DNA from: Palsa-506 sp963707065
GTDB lineage: Bacteria > Actinomycetota > Actinomycetes > Streptosporangiales > Streptosporangiaceae
Assembly: GCA_963707065.1 (NCBI GenBank)
Contig: CAVPPJ010000013.1
Location: forward strand, 124,001 to 188,000
Length of the DNA: 64,000 nt
Direction: 5' to 3'
Shown here: in pieces, positions 43,419-54,246 of the stretch
How positions within the stretch are numbered: position 1 is the stretch's first letter
Layout of the letters: every line of letters starts with the position of its first letter
Notes under the pieces: model-generated
The model's input: the letters and a program-made list of their open reading frames with translations, nothing else
What the model was told of the DNA's origin: nothing
Database searches by the model: none
Program-made: the position numbers and the translations under genes

Positions 43419-43652
43419 ATGGTGACCCGCGACTCGGTCGTGCCGCCGTGGCAGCAGATCGCTGACGCGCTGCGACAGCGGATCGCGTCGGGCGAGTACC
43501 CGGCCGGACGGAAGATCCCGTCGATCATCGCCCTGTCCGGCGAGTTCGGCGTCGCTCCCGTGACGGCCAGGAAGGCACTGACCGCGCTGCAGCGCGAGGG
43601 CCTAGTCGAATCTCGCACCGGCTGGGGAACATTCGTGTGCGAGCAGCAGTGA
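43419..43652 (+). CDS. Minimal GntR-family winged-helix regulator
   Basis: 77 residues that contain only the GntR DNA-binding domain (PWQQIADALRQRIASGEYPAGRKIPSIIALSGEFGVAPVTARKALTALQREGLVESRTGWGTFV). There is no effector domain. Such single-domain GntR proteins occur on actinomycete mobile elements and beside small divergent genes, as here. Confidence 0.85.
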   Translation: MVTRDSVVPPWQQIADALRQRIASGEYPAGRKIPSIIALSGEFGVAPVTARKALTALQREGLVESRTGWGTFVCEQQ

Positions 43653-43705
43653 GCTTGCTTGCCTAGCGGCCATAGGTCATGGGAGCACGGTCCCCGGCGA
43701 GCAAG

Positions 43706-44881
<1,176 letters not shown>

Positions 44882-45024
44882 GACCCATGATTACGGGGGG
44901 CCTAATTTTGTCACCTTGACGGTAGTAACGCGATGGCGTCAAGCATGCATCGCTCTCACAACGATCACGGCACACGCTCTCGCGGACGGTAACCCCGCTG
45001 TCACTGCAGCCGACTCGGCGACCG

Positions 45025-47034
45025 TCACAGCGAGTCTGGCGCGCGTTCCATCAGGGCTCGGTGGCGGCCTTCCAGGGCCATCAGGTCGCCGAACATCTTG
45101 TTGTACTCCGCTGGCTTGTCGACCGGGCTCATCCGCTGCAGCCGGGACTTTATGGCCGCGATTTGCCTGCTGACGGCGCGCGCCTCCACCTGCGCCAGAA
45201 CCGCGTCCGCATACCTGGCGTCGGGCTCCCCGTCGGCTCTCGGCGCGCGCAGCGGCTCAACCGCGAGCTGGGTGACAAAGCCGCGTACCCGGTCGTCCGG
45301 GGCGGCGGCGCGCAGCCGCTCCGCCCACTCGCGGGCACCGTTCGCCGCGATGGTGCCACCGCACCCGGCGATCAGCTCGAAGACACTGGCATGCACCGGC
45401 ACGCTGAAGCAGCCAGCCCCGAGCGCGTCGAAGGACGGCCCGCAGAGCGCGGGCCGCTGCATGGCGAGCTTGAGCGCCTCGCGCTCCACATGGACCACGG
45501 GATCGCGCGGATCGTAACGCTCGTCCTGGTCATCCGGCCAGCGCTGGGCGGGCACCCCGGCTGAATTCGGCCCTGTCTGGCCGTGCCCTGCGCCGTTCTG
45601 CCCTGACCCGCCCTGTCCAGGCCTGCCGGGCGCGCCCCTGCCCTGCACTCCGCTGCCCTGCGGTCCCCTGGCCGGGCCGCCCCGGCCCCGGCCCGGCCCG
45701 GTCGCGGGCCCGGCATGCGCGCCGATCCTGTTCAGCACGAACGTCTCGTCCATCATGCCGAGCCACCGGTCCAGGCTGACCGCGTACAGCTGGCGCAGCC
45801 CGCGGTCCTTGATCCGGCCCACGATCGGCGCGGCGGCATCCAGTGCGGCCAGCCGGCCCTCGGCGGTCTCCAGGTTGTGCTCACCCAGCACGCTGCGGAC
45901 GGCGAACTCGAACAGCGGCACGCGCTGCGCGACCAGCTCCCTGACCGCGGCGTCGCCGCGGGAGAGCCGCAGGTCACACGGGTCAAGGCCGTCCGGCTGC
46001 ACGGCGACGAACGTCTGGGTGACGAACTTCTCTTCCATTCCGAACGCGCGCAGCGCGGCGCGCTGCCCGGCGGCGTCACCGTCGAAGGTGAAGATGACCT
46101 CGCCGCGGAACTGGCTCTCGTCCATCAGCAGCCGCCGCAGGACGCCAATGTGACCATCACCGAAGGACGTGCCGGAGGTGGCGACCGCGGTGGTGATGCC
46201 GGCCAGGTGACAGGCCATCACGTCGGTGTAGCCCTCCACGATGACGGCCTGGCGGCGTTTGGCGATCTCCCGTTTCGCCAGGTCCGCCCCGTACAGCACC
46301 GAGCTCTTCTTGAACAGCATCGTCTCGGGCGTATTCAGGTACTTGGGGCCGTTGTCGTCCGCGGCCAGCTTGCGCGCGCCGAAGGCGATCACGTCGCCGC
46401 CGAGGTCCCTGATCGGCCAGACCAGGCGGCCGTGGAACCGGTCGATCGGCCCGTGCCTGCCCTCCTTGGCCAGCCCGCCGAGCATCAGCTCCGCGTCGGT
46501 GAACCCGCGGCCGCGCAGGTGCTTGGTGAGCGCGTCCCACTCGGCCGGCGCGTAGCCGATGCCGAACTGCGCCGCGTCCGCCAGCTCGAATCCGCGCTCG
46601 GCCAGGAAAGCGCGCCCGGGCTGGGCATCGGCGCCTGTCATCCGTTCTGAATAAAAGTCAGCCGCGGCGCGGTGTGCCTGCAGCAGGCGGCGGCGCTGGG
46701 TCTGCTCCTGGCCGGGAACGCGCCCGCCCTGCTCGTACCTCAGGTCGATGCCCGTCCTGGCCGCCAGCCGCTCGACGGCCTCGGCGAAGTTCAGGTTGTC
46801 GATCTGCTGGACGAACTTGATGACGTCGCCGCCCTCGGAGCACGAGAAGCAGTACCACAGGCCGCGCGCGGGGGTGACGTTGAACGACGGCGTCTTCTCG
46901 TCGTGAAACGGGCACAATCCCTTAAGCGAGCCGCCGCCGGCGTTGCGCAGCTGCAGGTACTCCCCCACAACCTCGTCGATGACCGAGCGCTCGCGGACTA
47001 GCTGAATGTCCTCGTCGCGGATCCGGCCTGCCAC
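45025..47034 (-). CDS. dnaG: DNA primase DnaG
   Basis: 669 residues. The zinc-binding domain has CPFHDEKTPSFNVTPARG followed by YCFSC (C-x2-H-x16-C-x2-C). The TOPRIM core has VIVEGYTDVMACHLAG and FTFDGDAAGQRAA. The C-terminal helicase-binding domain follows a ~60-residue Gly/Gln/Pro-rich linker, longer than in most DnaG proteins. It makes RNA primers at the replication fork. Housekeeping, intact. Confidence 0.97.
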   Translation of the reverse strand: MAGRIRDEDIQLVRERSVIDEVVGEYLQLRNAGGGSLKGLCPFHDEKTPSFNVTPARGLWYCFSCSEGGDVIKFVQQIDNLNFAEAVERLAARTGIDLRYEQGGRVPGQEQTQRRRLLQAHRAAADFYSERMTGADAQPGRAFLAERGFELADAAQFGIGYAPAEWDALTKHLRGRGFTDAELMLGGLAKEGRHGPIDRFHGRLVWPIRDLGGDVIAFGARKLAADDNGPKYLNTPETMLFKKSSVLYGADLAKREIAKRRQAVIVEGYTDVMACHLAGITTAVATSGTSFGDGHIGVLRRLLMDESQFRGEVIFTFDGDAAGQRAALRAFGMEEKFVTQTFVAVQPDGLDPCDLRLSRGDAAVRELVAQRVPLFEFAVRSVLGEHNLETAEGRLAALDAAAPIVGRIKDRGLRQLYAVSLDRWLGMMDETFVLNRIGAHAGPATGPGRGRGGPARGPQGSGVQGRGAPGRPGQGGSGQNGAGHGQTGPNSAGVPAQRWPDDQDERYDPRDPVVHVEREALKLAMQRPALCGPSFDALGAGCFSVPVHASVFELIAGCGGTIAANGAREWAERLRAAAPDDRVRGFVTQLAVEPLRAPRADGEPDARYADAVLAQVEARAVSRQIAAIKSRLQRMSPVDKPAEYNKMFGDLMALEGRHRALMERAPDSL

Positions 47035-47181
47035 GTCCGCCCTCCGCAGTAGCCCGTTGTCGTCGCGGCGAGTCTAGTCCCCGGCACCGTCGTTCGGGCG
47101 CCATGCGCGAACCGTTGCCAGGCGGCGGCTCTTCGCCTGTCTGGCCCGCACTGCGATCGGCCGGATCGTAAGATCGCGGTC

Positions 47182-47787
47182 GTGCGCGCGTTGACGTGGA
47201 TCAAAGAGCAGGGCGCTGAGTTCGCGACGGTCGATGTGAACGCCGCGGCCGATGTCGGCGGCGGGTGGCTGTGCGCTACCGGCGTCGCGGTCGGCGCTGA
47301 CCCGCTGCCCTACCGGCTGGACTATGAACTGGACTGCGGGGACGACTACGTCACGAGCTGGCTGACGGTGCGCGCGCAGGGCGCGGGCTGGCAGCGCAAG
47401 CTCGAGCTGGCGCGTGATCCGGACGGCAAGTGGAGCGTCAAGGCCAGCGCCGAGGGCGATCCCGGTGTGCCGCTGGCGCCGCCAGGCGGGGACCCGGGCC
47501 CGTTTCAGCTGGCACTGGACTGCGATCTTGGCGAGTGCCCGGTCACGAACACGATGCCGGTGCTCCGGCACGGCATGCTGCACGGCGGCGAGCCCAGGGA
47601 CTTCGTGATGGCCTGGGTCAGCGTTCCTGACCTGTCCGTGCGGGCGTTGGCGCAGCGGTACACCTTCCTTCGCGCCGACGCCGGGCTCAGCGTGATCCGC
47701 TACGAGAGCGGTGACTTCTCCTCCGATGTGGTCTTCGACGCCGACGGGATCGTCGTTGACTATCCGCAGCTCGGGAAGCTTGCCTGA
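47182..47787 (+). CDS. Putative glycolipid-binding (DUF1089) protein
   Basis: 201 residues. Motifs include GGGWLCATGVAVGADPLPYRLDYELDC and the C-terminal QRYTFLRADAGLSVIRYESGDFSSDVVFDADGIVVDYP, matching the putative glycolipid-binding family (DUF1089). The biological role is uncertain. GTG start; it is divergent from dnaG across ~150 bases. Confidence 0.85.
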   Translation: MRALTWIKEQGAEFATVDVNAAADVGGGWLCATGVAVGADPLPYRLDYELDCGDDYVTSWLTVRAQGAGWQRKLELARDPDGKWSVKASAEGDPGVPLAPPGGDPGPFQLALDCDLGECPVTNTMPVLRHGMLHGGEPRDFVMAWVSVPDLSVRALAQRYTFLRADAGLSVIRYESGDFSSDVVFDADGIVVDYPQLGKLA

Positions 47788-47835
47788 CCCGGTCCGGCTC
47801 GCTTCCGGCGGTGACCTGGCTGATAGCGTCACGGC

Positions 47836-48576
47836 GTGCCTCGCCTGCTGGTGCTCTGGGATGTCGACCACACCCTGATCAACGCCGGCGGCGGCGGCCT
47901 TGAGCTGTACCGGATCGCGTTCGCCGAGTTGTTCGGCGGCGAGATGCCGGTGCCGGGCTCGATGGCCGGGCGGACCGAGCGCGCCATTGCCCTTGAGGTG
48001 CTGACCCTGGCCGGCGTGCCCGAGCCCGGCGGGAAGATCGCTGCCTTCCATGCGGTCATGGCCGCGCACGCGCCGGAAGTGGCCGGTCTCATCAGGGCAC
48101 ACGGCGTCGTGCTGCCCGGCGCGGCCGAGGCACTGGCGGCCCTCGCGACGGCCGGTCCGGGCGACCATGGGCACTGCGCCCGGCCGGTTGTACAGGCCTT
48201 GCTGACCGGGAACATCCGCCCGCTCGCCGAGGTGAAGCTCGGGGCGCTCGGCCTCACCGGGCATCTCGACCTGGACGTCGGAACATACGGTGACGCGCAC
48301 GAGGTGCGGGCCGAGCTCGTCGGCCCGGCCCGCCGCCGGGCGGCACTGGCCTACGGGGCTGACTTCAGCGGCGAGGCCACCGTCATCGTCGGTGACACTC
48401 CGCTCGACGTGGAGGCCGCGCTCGTTACCGGCGCCCGAGCGGTCGCAGTAGCCACCGGCCACTTCTCGGTAGCGGACCTGACCGCCGCCGGGGCGCACGT
48501 GGTGCTGCCCGACCTCGCCGACACCGGCCGCGTGCTGAGGGCAGTACTCGGCCCGTCGCAGTCCCCGGACGCCTAG
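47836..48576 (+). CDS. HAD family hydrolase
   Basis: 246 residues. Motif I is LVLWDVDHTLINAG, motif II is ALLTGN and motifs III/IV are in ATVIVGDTPLDVEAAL. The cap lies between motifs I and II (C1 type), so it is a phosphoglycolate phosphatase-like phosphatase. Specific substrate unknown. GTG start, about 50 bases after the DUF1089 gene on the same strand. Confidence 0.88.
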   Translation: MPRLLVLWDVDHTLINAGGGGLELYRIAFAELFGGEMPVPGSMAGRTERAIALEVLTLAGVPEPGGKIAAFHAVMAAHAPEVAGLIRAHGVVLPGAAEALAALATAGPGDHGHCARPVVQALLTGNIRPLAEVKLGALGLTGHLDLDVGTYGDAHEVRAELVGPARRRAALAYGADFSGEATVIVGDTPLDVEAALVTGARAVAVATGHFSVADLTAAGAHVVLPDLADTGRVLRAVLGPSQSPDA

Positions 48577-48833
48577 TGAGCCCCCGTCCCTGGCGGGTCG
48601 CATCCATCGCCAGTCGTGCCCCGCCTGCCACACCAGTCACACGCTCGATGCCGATCGAAGTTAGCGGTTAAGTTTTTACCGGCAGAAACCGGCCTTATCC
48701 TAACCACTATTTCGATCATGCGTTCGTAAGCGATTTGGTCGCGTGGTAGTGGCACTGCCCGGCTGATCATTCGTCCCGCTGGCCACACTGACACCGCCAG
48801 CGGCGCCGCAAGGCGGGCAACCTCGTCGGCGGC
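48577..48833. other. Intergenic, AT-rich, convergent
   Basis: Between the convergent HAD and FAD-reductase genes. The stretch 48655-48730 is much poorer in G+C than its surroundings and includes a short CCGG/CCGG stem with flanking GGTTA/TAACC. It could act as a terminator for both genes. No gene seen. Confidence 0.4.
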
Positions 48834-50060
48834 TTACAGCTCGCCGAGCGGCACGTCGGGGTCGGTGAGACGGCCGGGATCGACCGGGAGGCCGGACCGG
48901 ATCAGCGCCTGGATGTCGTCGTTCACGTCCCAGACGTTGACGTTCATCCCGGCTATCACCGCGCCGTCGGACAGCCAGAACGCGATGAACTCCAGCGAGT
49001 CCCGGTCGCCCCGGTAGAGCACCTGGTCGTAGTTGCCCGGCTCGGGCAGCCCGGCTGCCTCCATGCCGAGGTCATACTGATCGCTGAAGAAGTACGGCAC
49101 CAGATCGTGCGAGACGTCCTGGCCGAGCATCGATTTGGCGGCCACCGGGCCGGCGGCCAGGGCGTTTCCCCAGTGCTCGACCCGGACGCGGCGGCCGAGT
49201 AGCGGGTTGAACGCGTTCGCCACGTCGCCGGCCGCGTAAATATCCGGGTCGGAAGTACGCAGCGCCTCGTCGGCGAGTATGCCGTTGTCGACGTCCAGCC
49301 CGGCGTCGGCCGCTAGCCCCGCGTTCGGTACCGCGCCGATCCCGATGATCACGATGTCGGCGGGCAATTCGGCGCCCGCTGAAGTCACCACCCCGCTGAC
49401 CCGCCCGCCGGAGCCCTGCAGCTCGCTGACGCCCTCGCCGAACCTGAACACCACGCCGTGGCTGCGGTGCAGCCCGGCGAAGACCTCACCGAGCTCCGGG
49501 CCGATCGAGCGGTGCAGCGCGCCGGGTTCCGGCTCCACCACGGTCACCTCGCAGCCATACTCGCGGGCCGCCGCGGCGGTCTCGAGCCCGATCCAGCCGG
49601 AACCGGCGATTACTACCCGGCCGCCGCCTTGCAGCGCGGCCCGGAGGCGCTCGGAGTCCTCGACCGAGCGGAGGTACAGCACGCCGTCGAGATCAGCGCC
49701 CGGCACCCTGATCCGGCGCGGCGATGCGCCGGTGGCGATCAGCAGCTTGCCGTAGGAGACGGAGCTGCCGTCGGCCAGGCTCACCCGCCGGGCGGCCCGG
49801 TCGATGGACTGGGCGGTAACGCCGAGCCGCAGGTCGACATCGTGCTCGGCGTACCAGTCTTCGGAGTGCACGTAGACCGAGGACTTGTCGTCCTTGCCGA
49901 GCAGGAACCCCTTCGACAGCGGCGGCCGCTCATAGGGCCGGTCCTGCTCGTCGCCGATGAGGGCGACGGGGCCGGAAAAGCCCTCCTCGCGCAGGGTCTC
50001 GGCGGCCTTGGCGCCAGCCAGGCTTGCGCCGACGATGACGTAGGGGGGTTCAGCGGGCAT
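48834..50060 (-). CDS. FAD-dependent ferredoxin-reductase-type oxidoreductase
   Basis: 408 residues with two Rossmann motifs: VIVGASLAGAKAAETLREEGF (FAD) and VVIAGSGWIGLETAAAAREYG (NAD(P)H). The late FAD-binding motif is DPDIYAAGDVANAFNP. This is the putidaredoxin/rubredoxin reductase class that feeds P450s or dioxygenases, though no such partner is near. It is a normal-length member and lies in the same direction as dgt. Confidence 0.92.
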   Translation of the reverse strand: MPAEPPYVIVGASLAGAKAAETLREEGFSGPVALIGDEQDRPYERPPLSKGFLLGKDDKSSVYVHSEDWYAEHDVDLRLGVTAQSIDRAARRVSLADGSSVSYGKLLIATGASPRRIRVPGADLDGVLYLRSVEDSERLRAALQGGGRVVIAGSGWIGLETAAAAREYGCEVTVVEPEPGALHRSIGPELGEVFAGLHRSHGVVFRFGEGVSELQGSGGRVSGVVTSAGAELPADIVIIGIGAVPNAGLAADAGLDVDNGILADEALRTSDPDIYAAGDVANAFNPLLGRRVRVEHWGNALAAGPVAAKSMLGQDVSHDLVPYFFSDQYDLGMEAAGLPEPGNYDQVLYRGDRDSLEFIAFWLSDGAVIAGMNVNVWDVNDDIQALIRSGLPVDPGRLTDPDVPLGEL

Positions 50061-50102
50061 CGGATGCTCCTCACGGTGGCGATCTAGTGGTGGCTTGCCC
50101 GC

Positions 50103-51344
50103 TCACCGGCACAGCCGGCCGTGCCAGCCGATGGCCGAAGTATCCGTGAGCGAGGCGATCTGGTCGACCACGACACGCAGCCTGGCCTGATCGGATCCTG
50201 CCTCAAGGTACGCGGGGCGCAGGGCCGGCTCCAGCGACTGCGGCGCGCCGGAAAGTACCGCGGCGGCGAGTTCGGTGATCAGCTCGCGCTGCCGCGCCTG
50301 CAATGCCGCGACCCCGGACCGGCTCATCACGTAGTGCGCGGTCACGCCCTTGAGCAGGGCGCATTCCAGCCGCTGCTGCCGGGGCACGACAAGATCGGCG
50401 GAATACCTGGTGACCGGCGCAGCGGTGCCAGCACCAGCCGTCCCCGCGCCGTCCAGCGTCGCGTCCTGCGCGGCCTCGCAGAACCGGCCGATCAGCTCGC
50501 TGGTCAGGTTCTTCAGCCCGGCCAGGGCCACCGGGCCGCCGTCGAACGCGGCCGGCCAGCACGGCTGCCTGAGCAGCGCCGCGAACACTCCGGACAGCTC
50601 ATCGACGGTCACCGATCCGGGATCGCAGTAGGTGGCGGCGGTCAGCTCCGCTACCACCGCGCGCTCGCCGGCATCACGGAGCTGGCTGAGCTTGATCATG
50701 CCCGCCTGCAGCCCGTCCTCCAGATCGTGCACCGAGTAGGCCACGTCGTCCGCCCAGTCCATGACCTGGGCCTCCAGGCAGGGCCGTCCGTCCGGAGCCC
50801 CGTCCCTGATCCAGCGGAACGCGTCGGCGTCGTCGGCGTAAGCGCCGTACTTGACCTCGCCCGCGCGGGGCAGCCAGGGGTACTTGAGCGTGGCGTCCAG
50901 GGTGGCCCGGCTCAGGTTCAGGCCCGCGCCCGGGACCTTGGCCTCCAGGCGGGTGAGCAGCCGGAGGCTCTGCGCGTTGCCCTCGAACCCGCCGCAGCCG
51001 GCCGCGATCTCGGCCAGCGCGGACTCGCCGTTGTGGCCGAACGGGGGATGCCCCAGGTCATGCGCGAGGCAGGCCGCGTCCACCAGGTCGGGATCGCAGC
51101 CGAGTGCCGCCCCGAGCTCGCGCCCGACCTGGGCGCATTCCAGCGAGTGGGTCAGCCTGGTGCGCGGGAAGTCACCCGAGCCCACCTCTACTACCTGCGT
51201 CTTGGCGGCCAGCCGGCGCAGCGCGGCGCTGTGCAGCACGCGGGCGCGGTCCCGTTCAAAAGGACCGCGCCCGGAGCTGCGCGCGCGCTTGGGCGGCTCG
51301 GCTGCCCACCGCGCCGTCGCGTGGCTGTCGTAGCCGGCTGTCAC
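50103..51344 (-). CDS. dgt: Deoxyguanosinetriphosphate triphosphohydrolase (dGTPase)
   Basis: 413 residues. HD-domain ligands are RTRLTHSLECAQVGRELG, CLAHDLGHPPFGHNGESAL and MDWADDVAYSVHDLEDG, complete for a dGTPase-like triphosphohydrolase that trims dNTP pools. A GTG at 51344 is chosen because the sequence upstream belongs to ppdK; it starts 16 bases after the ppdK stop codon. Short Gly/Ala inserts in the C-terminal half are tolerated. Housekeeping block. Confidence 0.9.
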   Translation of the reverse strand: MTAGYDSHATARWAAEPPKRARSSGRGPFERDRARVLHSAALRRLAAKTQVVEVGSGDFPRTRLTHSLECAQVGRELGAALGCDPDLVDAACLAHDLGHPPFGHNGESALAEIAAGCGGFEGNAQSLRLLTRLEAKVPGAGLNLSRATLDATLKYPWLPRAGEVKYGAYADDADAFRWIRDGAPDGRPCLEAQVMDWADDVAYSVHDLEDGLQAGMIKLSQLRDAGERAVVAELTAATYCDPGSVTVDELSGVFAALLRQPCWPAAFDGGPVALAGLKNLTSELIGRFCEAAQDATLDGAGTAGAGTAAPVTRYSADLVVPRQQRLECALLKGVTAHYVMSRSGVAALQARQRELITELAAAVLSGAPQSLEPALRPAYLEAGSDQARLRVVVDQIASLTDTSAIGWHGRLCR

Positions 51345-51360
51345 CGGCCGCTGCCAGATG

Positions 51361-54048
51361 TCACCGGCTGTCGCTGGCCCCGGTGGCTTCCTCGACGGCC
51401 GCGCGGCCGGCCTCCAGCCGGGCGACGGGGACGCGGAACGGCGAGCAGGACACGTAGTCGAGACCGGCATTGTGGAAGAAGTGCACCGACTCGGGGTCGC
51501 CGCCGTGCTCGCCGCAGACCCCGATCTTGAGGTCGGGCCGGGTGGCCCTGCCCTCTTCGACGGCGATCCGGACCAGGCGGCCGATGCCGTCAGCATCCAG
51601 CGTCTCGAACGGAGAGACGCCGAACACGCCCAGGTCGATGTAGCGGCTGAAGAACGAGCCCTCCACGTCATCACGCGAGAAGCCCCAGCCCATCTGGGTG
51701 AGGTCATTCGTGCCGAACGAGAAGAACTCGGCCGCCTGCGCGATCTGCCCGGCGGTGAGCGCGGCGCGCGGTACCTCGATCATCGTGCCGATCAGCGCGG
51801 GCACCTTGGTGCCGGTCTCGGCCGCCACCTCGGCGAGCACCCGCTCGGTCTCGTCACGGGCGAGCTCAAGCTCCTGCACGGCGCCGACCAGCGGGATCAT
51901 GATTTCCGGCTTCGGGTCACCACCCGCCTTGACCCGGTCCACGGCCGCGCGGGCGATCGCGCGCACCTGCATGGCGTACAGGCCGGGGATGACCAGGCCG
52001 AGGCGGACGCCGCGCAGGCCGAGCATCGGGTTCTGCTCGTGCAGCCGGCGCACCGCGTCCAGCAGCTTCTTGTCCTTCGCGGTCGCGCTATCGCCGGCCA
52101 GCGCGACCTTGACGGTCAGCTCGGTGAGGTCGGGCAGGAACTCGTGCAGCGGCGGGTCGAGCAGCCGGATGGTGACCGGCAGCCCGTCCATCGCCGCCAG
52201 GATCTCGACGAAGTCGCCCCGCTGCAGCGGCTCAAGGTCGTCCAGCGCGGACTGGCGCGTCTCGTCGTCATCGGCCAGGATCAGCCGCTCCACGAGCTGC
52301 CGCCGCTCGCCGAGGAACATGTGCTCGGTCCTGGTCAGGCCGATGCCCTGCGCGCCGAACCGGACAGCGCGGGCCGAGTCCTCGCCGTTGTCGGAGTTGG
52401 TGCGGACGCCGAGGCGGCGGCGCTCGTCCGCGTGCGCCATGATCCGGTGGACCGCGCCGACCAGCTCATCGGACTGCGGGTCAATGCCGCCCTCGAAGTA
52501 CTCGACCACCGGGGAGGCCATCACCGGCACCTCGCCGAGGTAGACCGCGCCCGACGTGCCGTCGATGGAGATCAGGTCGCCCTCGCTGACGGTCACGCCG
52601 CCGGGCGCGGTGAAGGTGCTGGCCGTCACGTCCATGTCCAGCTCGTCCGCGCCGCACACGCAGGTCTTGCCCATCCCGCGGGCGACCACCGCGGCATGAC
52701 TGGTCTTGCCGCCGCGGCTGGTCAGGATGCCGCGCGCGGCGATCATGCCGTGCAGGTCGTCCGGGTTGGTCTCGCGCCGGACCAGGATGACGTCTTGGCC
52801 GGCCGCGGCCTGCTCGACGGCCCGCGCGGAGTCGAACACGGCCTTGCCGACCGCGGCGCCCGGTGAGGCGCTGATCCCCTTGGCGATCTTCTTGACGTCC
52901 CCGCTGGTGTCGAACCTGGGGAACATCAGGTGCGCCAGCTGGCTGCCGGTGACCCGGATCAGCGCCTCGTCCAGGTCGATGAGGCCCTGGTCGACGAGCT
53001 GGATGGCGATCCGGAACGCGGCCGCGGCGGTGCGCTTGCCGACCCGGGTCTGCAGCATCCAGAGCTTGCCGCGCTCGATGGTGAACTCGATGTCGCACAA
53101 GTCCCGGTAGTGGTTCTCCAGGGTCTCCATGATCTGCATCAGCTCCGCGTAGCACGCGGGGTTGATCTGCTCGAGGTCCTGCAGCGGCACGGTGTTGCGG
53201 ATGCCGGCCACGACGTCCTCGCCCTGGGCGTTCTGCAGGTAGTCGCCGTAGACGCCCTGCTGGCCGGTGCCCGGGTCGCGGGTGAAGGCGACGCCGGTGC
53301 CGGAGTCCATGCCCAGGTTGCCGAACACCATCGCGACGATGTTGACCGCGGTGCCCAGGTCGGTGGGGATCCGCTCCTGGCGCCGGTACAGGATTGCCCG
53401 GTCGGCGTTCCAGGAGTTGAAGACGGCGTTCACCGCGAGGTCCATCTGCTCCCGCGGGTCCTGCGGGAAGTCACGCCCGGTGTGCTTGCGGACGATGTCC
53501 TTGAAGGTGTCGACGATGGCCCGCAGGTCATCGGCGTCCAGGTCGAGGTCGTTCTTCGTGCCCTTGGCCTTCTTGGCCGAGTCGATCGCGTGCTCGAAGT
53601 CACCGCCCTCGATGTCGAGCACCGTCTTGCCGAACATCTGGATCAGCCGGCGGTAGGAGTCCCAGGCGAAGCGCTCGCTGCCGGCCTGCTTGGCCAGGCC
53701 GTGCACCGACTCATCGGACAGCCCGATGTTCAGCACGGTCTCCATCATCCCGGGCATCGAGAACTTGGCCCCGGACCGGACGCTGACCAGCAGCGGGTCG
53801 GCGTGGTCGCCGAGCCGCCTGCCCATCTTCTCCTCGAGCTGCCGCAGGTGCTCGCTGACCTCCGCGTCGAGACCGTCGGGGGTTGACCCGTTCTGCAGGT
53901 AATAGCGGCAGGCATCGGTGGTAATGATGAATCCGGGCGGCACGGGCAGCCCCAGGTTGGTCATCTCGGCCAGGTTGGCGCCCTTGCCGCCCAGCAGATC
54001 CTTCAGGTTCTTGTTGCCCTCGGTAAAGTCGTAGACGAGCTTCGGCAC
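51361..54048 (-). CDS. ppdK: Pyruvate, phosphate dikinase
   Basis: 895 residues, normal length. The ATP-grasp N-terminal domain starts LLGGKGANLAEMTNLGLPVPPGF. The swivelling phosphohistidine domain has SRGGKTSHAAVVARGMGKTCVCG and the C-terminal PEP-binding barrel has SFGTNDLTQMGWGFSRDD and IGVCGEHGGDP, with its catalytic cysteine. It interconverts pyruvate, ATP and phosphate with PEP, AMP and pyrophosphate. GTG start with GGAG eight bases upstream. Confidence 0.96.
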   Translation of the reverse strand: MPKLVYDFTEGNKNLKDLLGGKGANLAEMTNLGLPVPPGFIITTDACRYYLQNGSTPDGLDAEVSEHLRQLEEKMGRRLGDHADPLLVSVRSGAKFSMPGMMETVLNIGLSDESVHGLAKQAGSERFAWDSYRRLIQMFGKTVLDIEGGDFEHAIDSAKKAKGTKNDLDLDADDLRAIVDTFKDIVRKHTGRDFPQDPREQMDLAVNAVFNSWNADRAILYRRQERIPTDLGTAVNIVAMVFGNLGMDSGTGVAFTRDPGTGQQGVYGDYLQNAQGEDVVAGIRNTVPLQDLEQINPACYAELMQIMETLENHYRDLCDIEFTIERGKLWMLQTRVGKRTAAAAFRIAIQLVDQGLIDLDEALIRVTGSQLAHLMFPRFDTSGDVKKIAKGISASPGAAVGKAVFDSARAVEQAAAGQDVILVRRETNPDDLHGMIAARGILTSRGGKTSHAAVVARGMGKTCVCGADELDMDVTASTFTAPGGVTVSEGDLISIDGTSGAVYLGEVPVMASPVVEYFEGGIDPQSDELVGAVHRIMAHADERRRLGVRTNSDNGEDSARAVRFGAQGIGLTRTEHMFLGERRQLVERLILADDDETRQSALDDLEPLQRGDFVEILAAMDGLPVTIRLLDPPLHEFLPDLTELTVKVALAGDSATAKDKKLLDAVRRLHEQNPMLGLRGVRLGLVIPGLYAMQVRAIARAAVDRVKAGGDPKPEIMIPLVGAVQELELARDETERVLAEVAAETGTKVPALIGTMIEVPRAALTAGQIAQAAEFFSFGTNDLTQMGWGFSRDDVEGSFFSRYIDLGVFGVSPFETLDADGIGRLVRIAVEEGRATRPDLKIGVCGEHGGDPESVHFFHNAGLDYVSCSPFRVPVARLEAGRAAVEEATGASDSR

Positions 54049-54246
54049 TGCACGGTCTCCTCATGACGCCGCCGGGTCCGGCCTAAGAGCCTGGACGCTG
54101 CGCGGCCTAAGTAACTGTGGCCTCACGGCCCCTGCCAAGGACTCTACCGAGCGGCGGCGGCCACCGTGGACGTAGCCGGCGACCGCCGATCTCAGATTGG
54201 CCGGCCTTGTGAAGCAGCGGCAAGCCGCGATATGCGTCTCTGTGCC

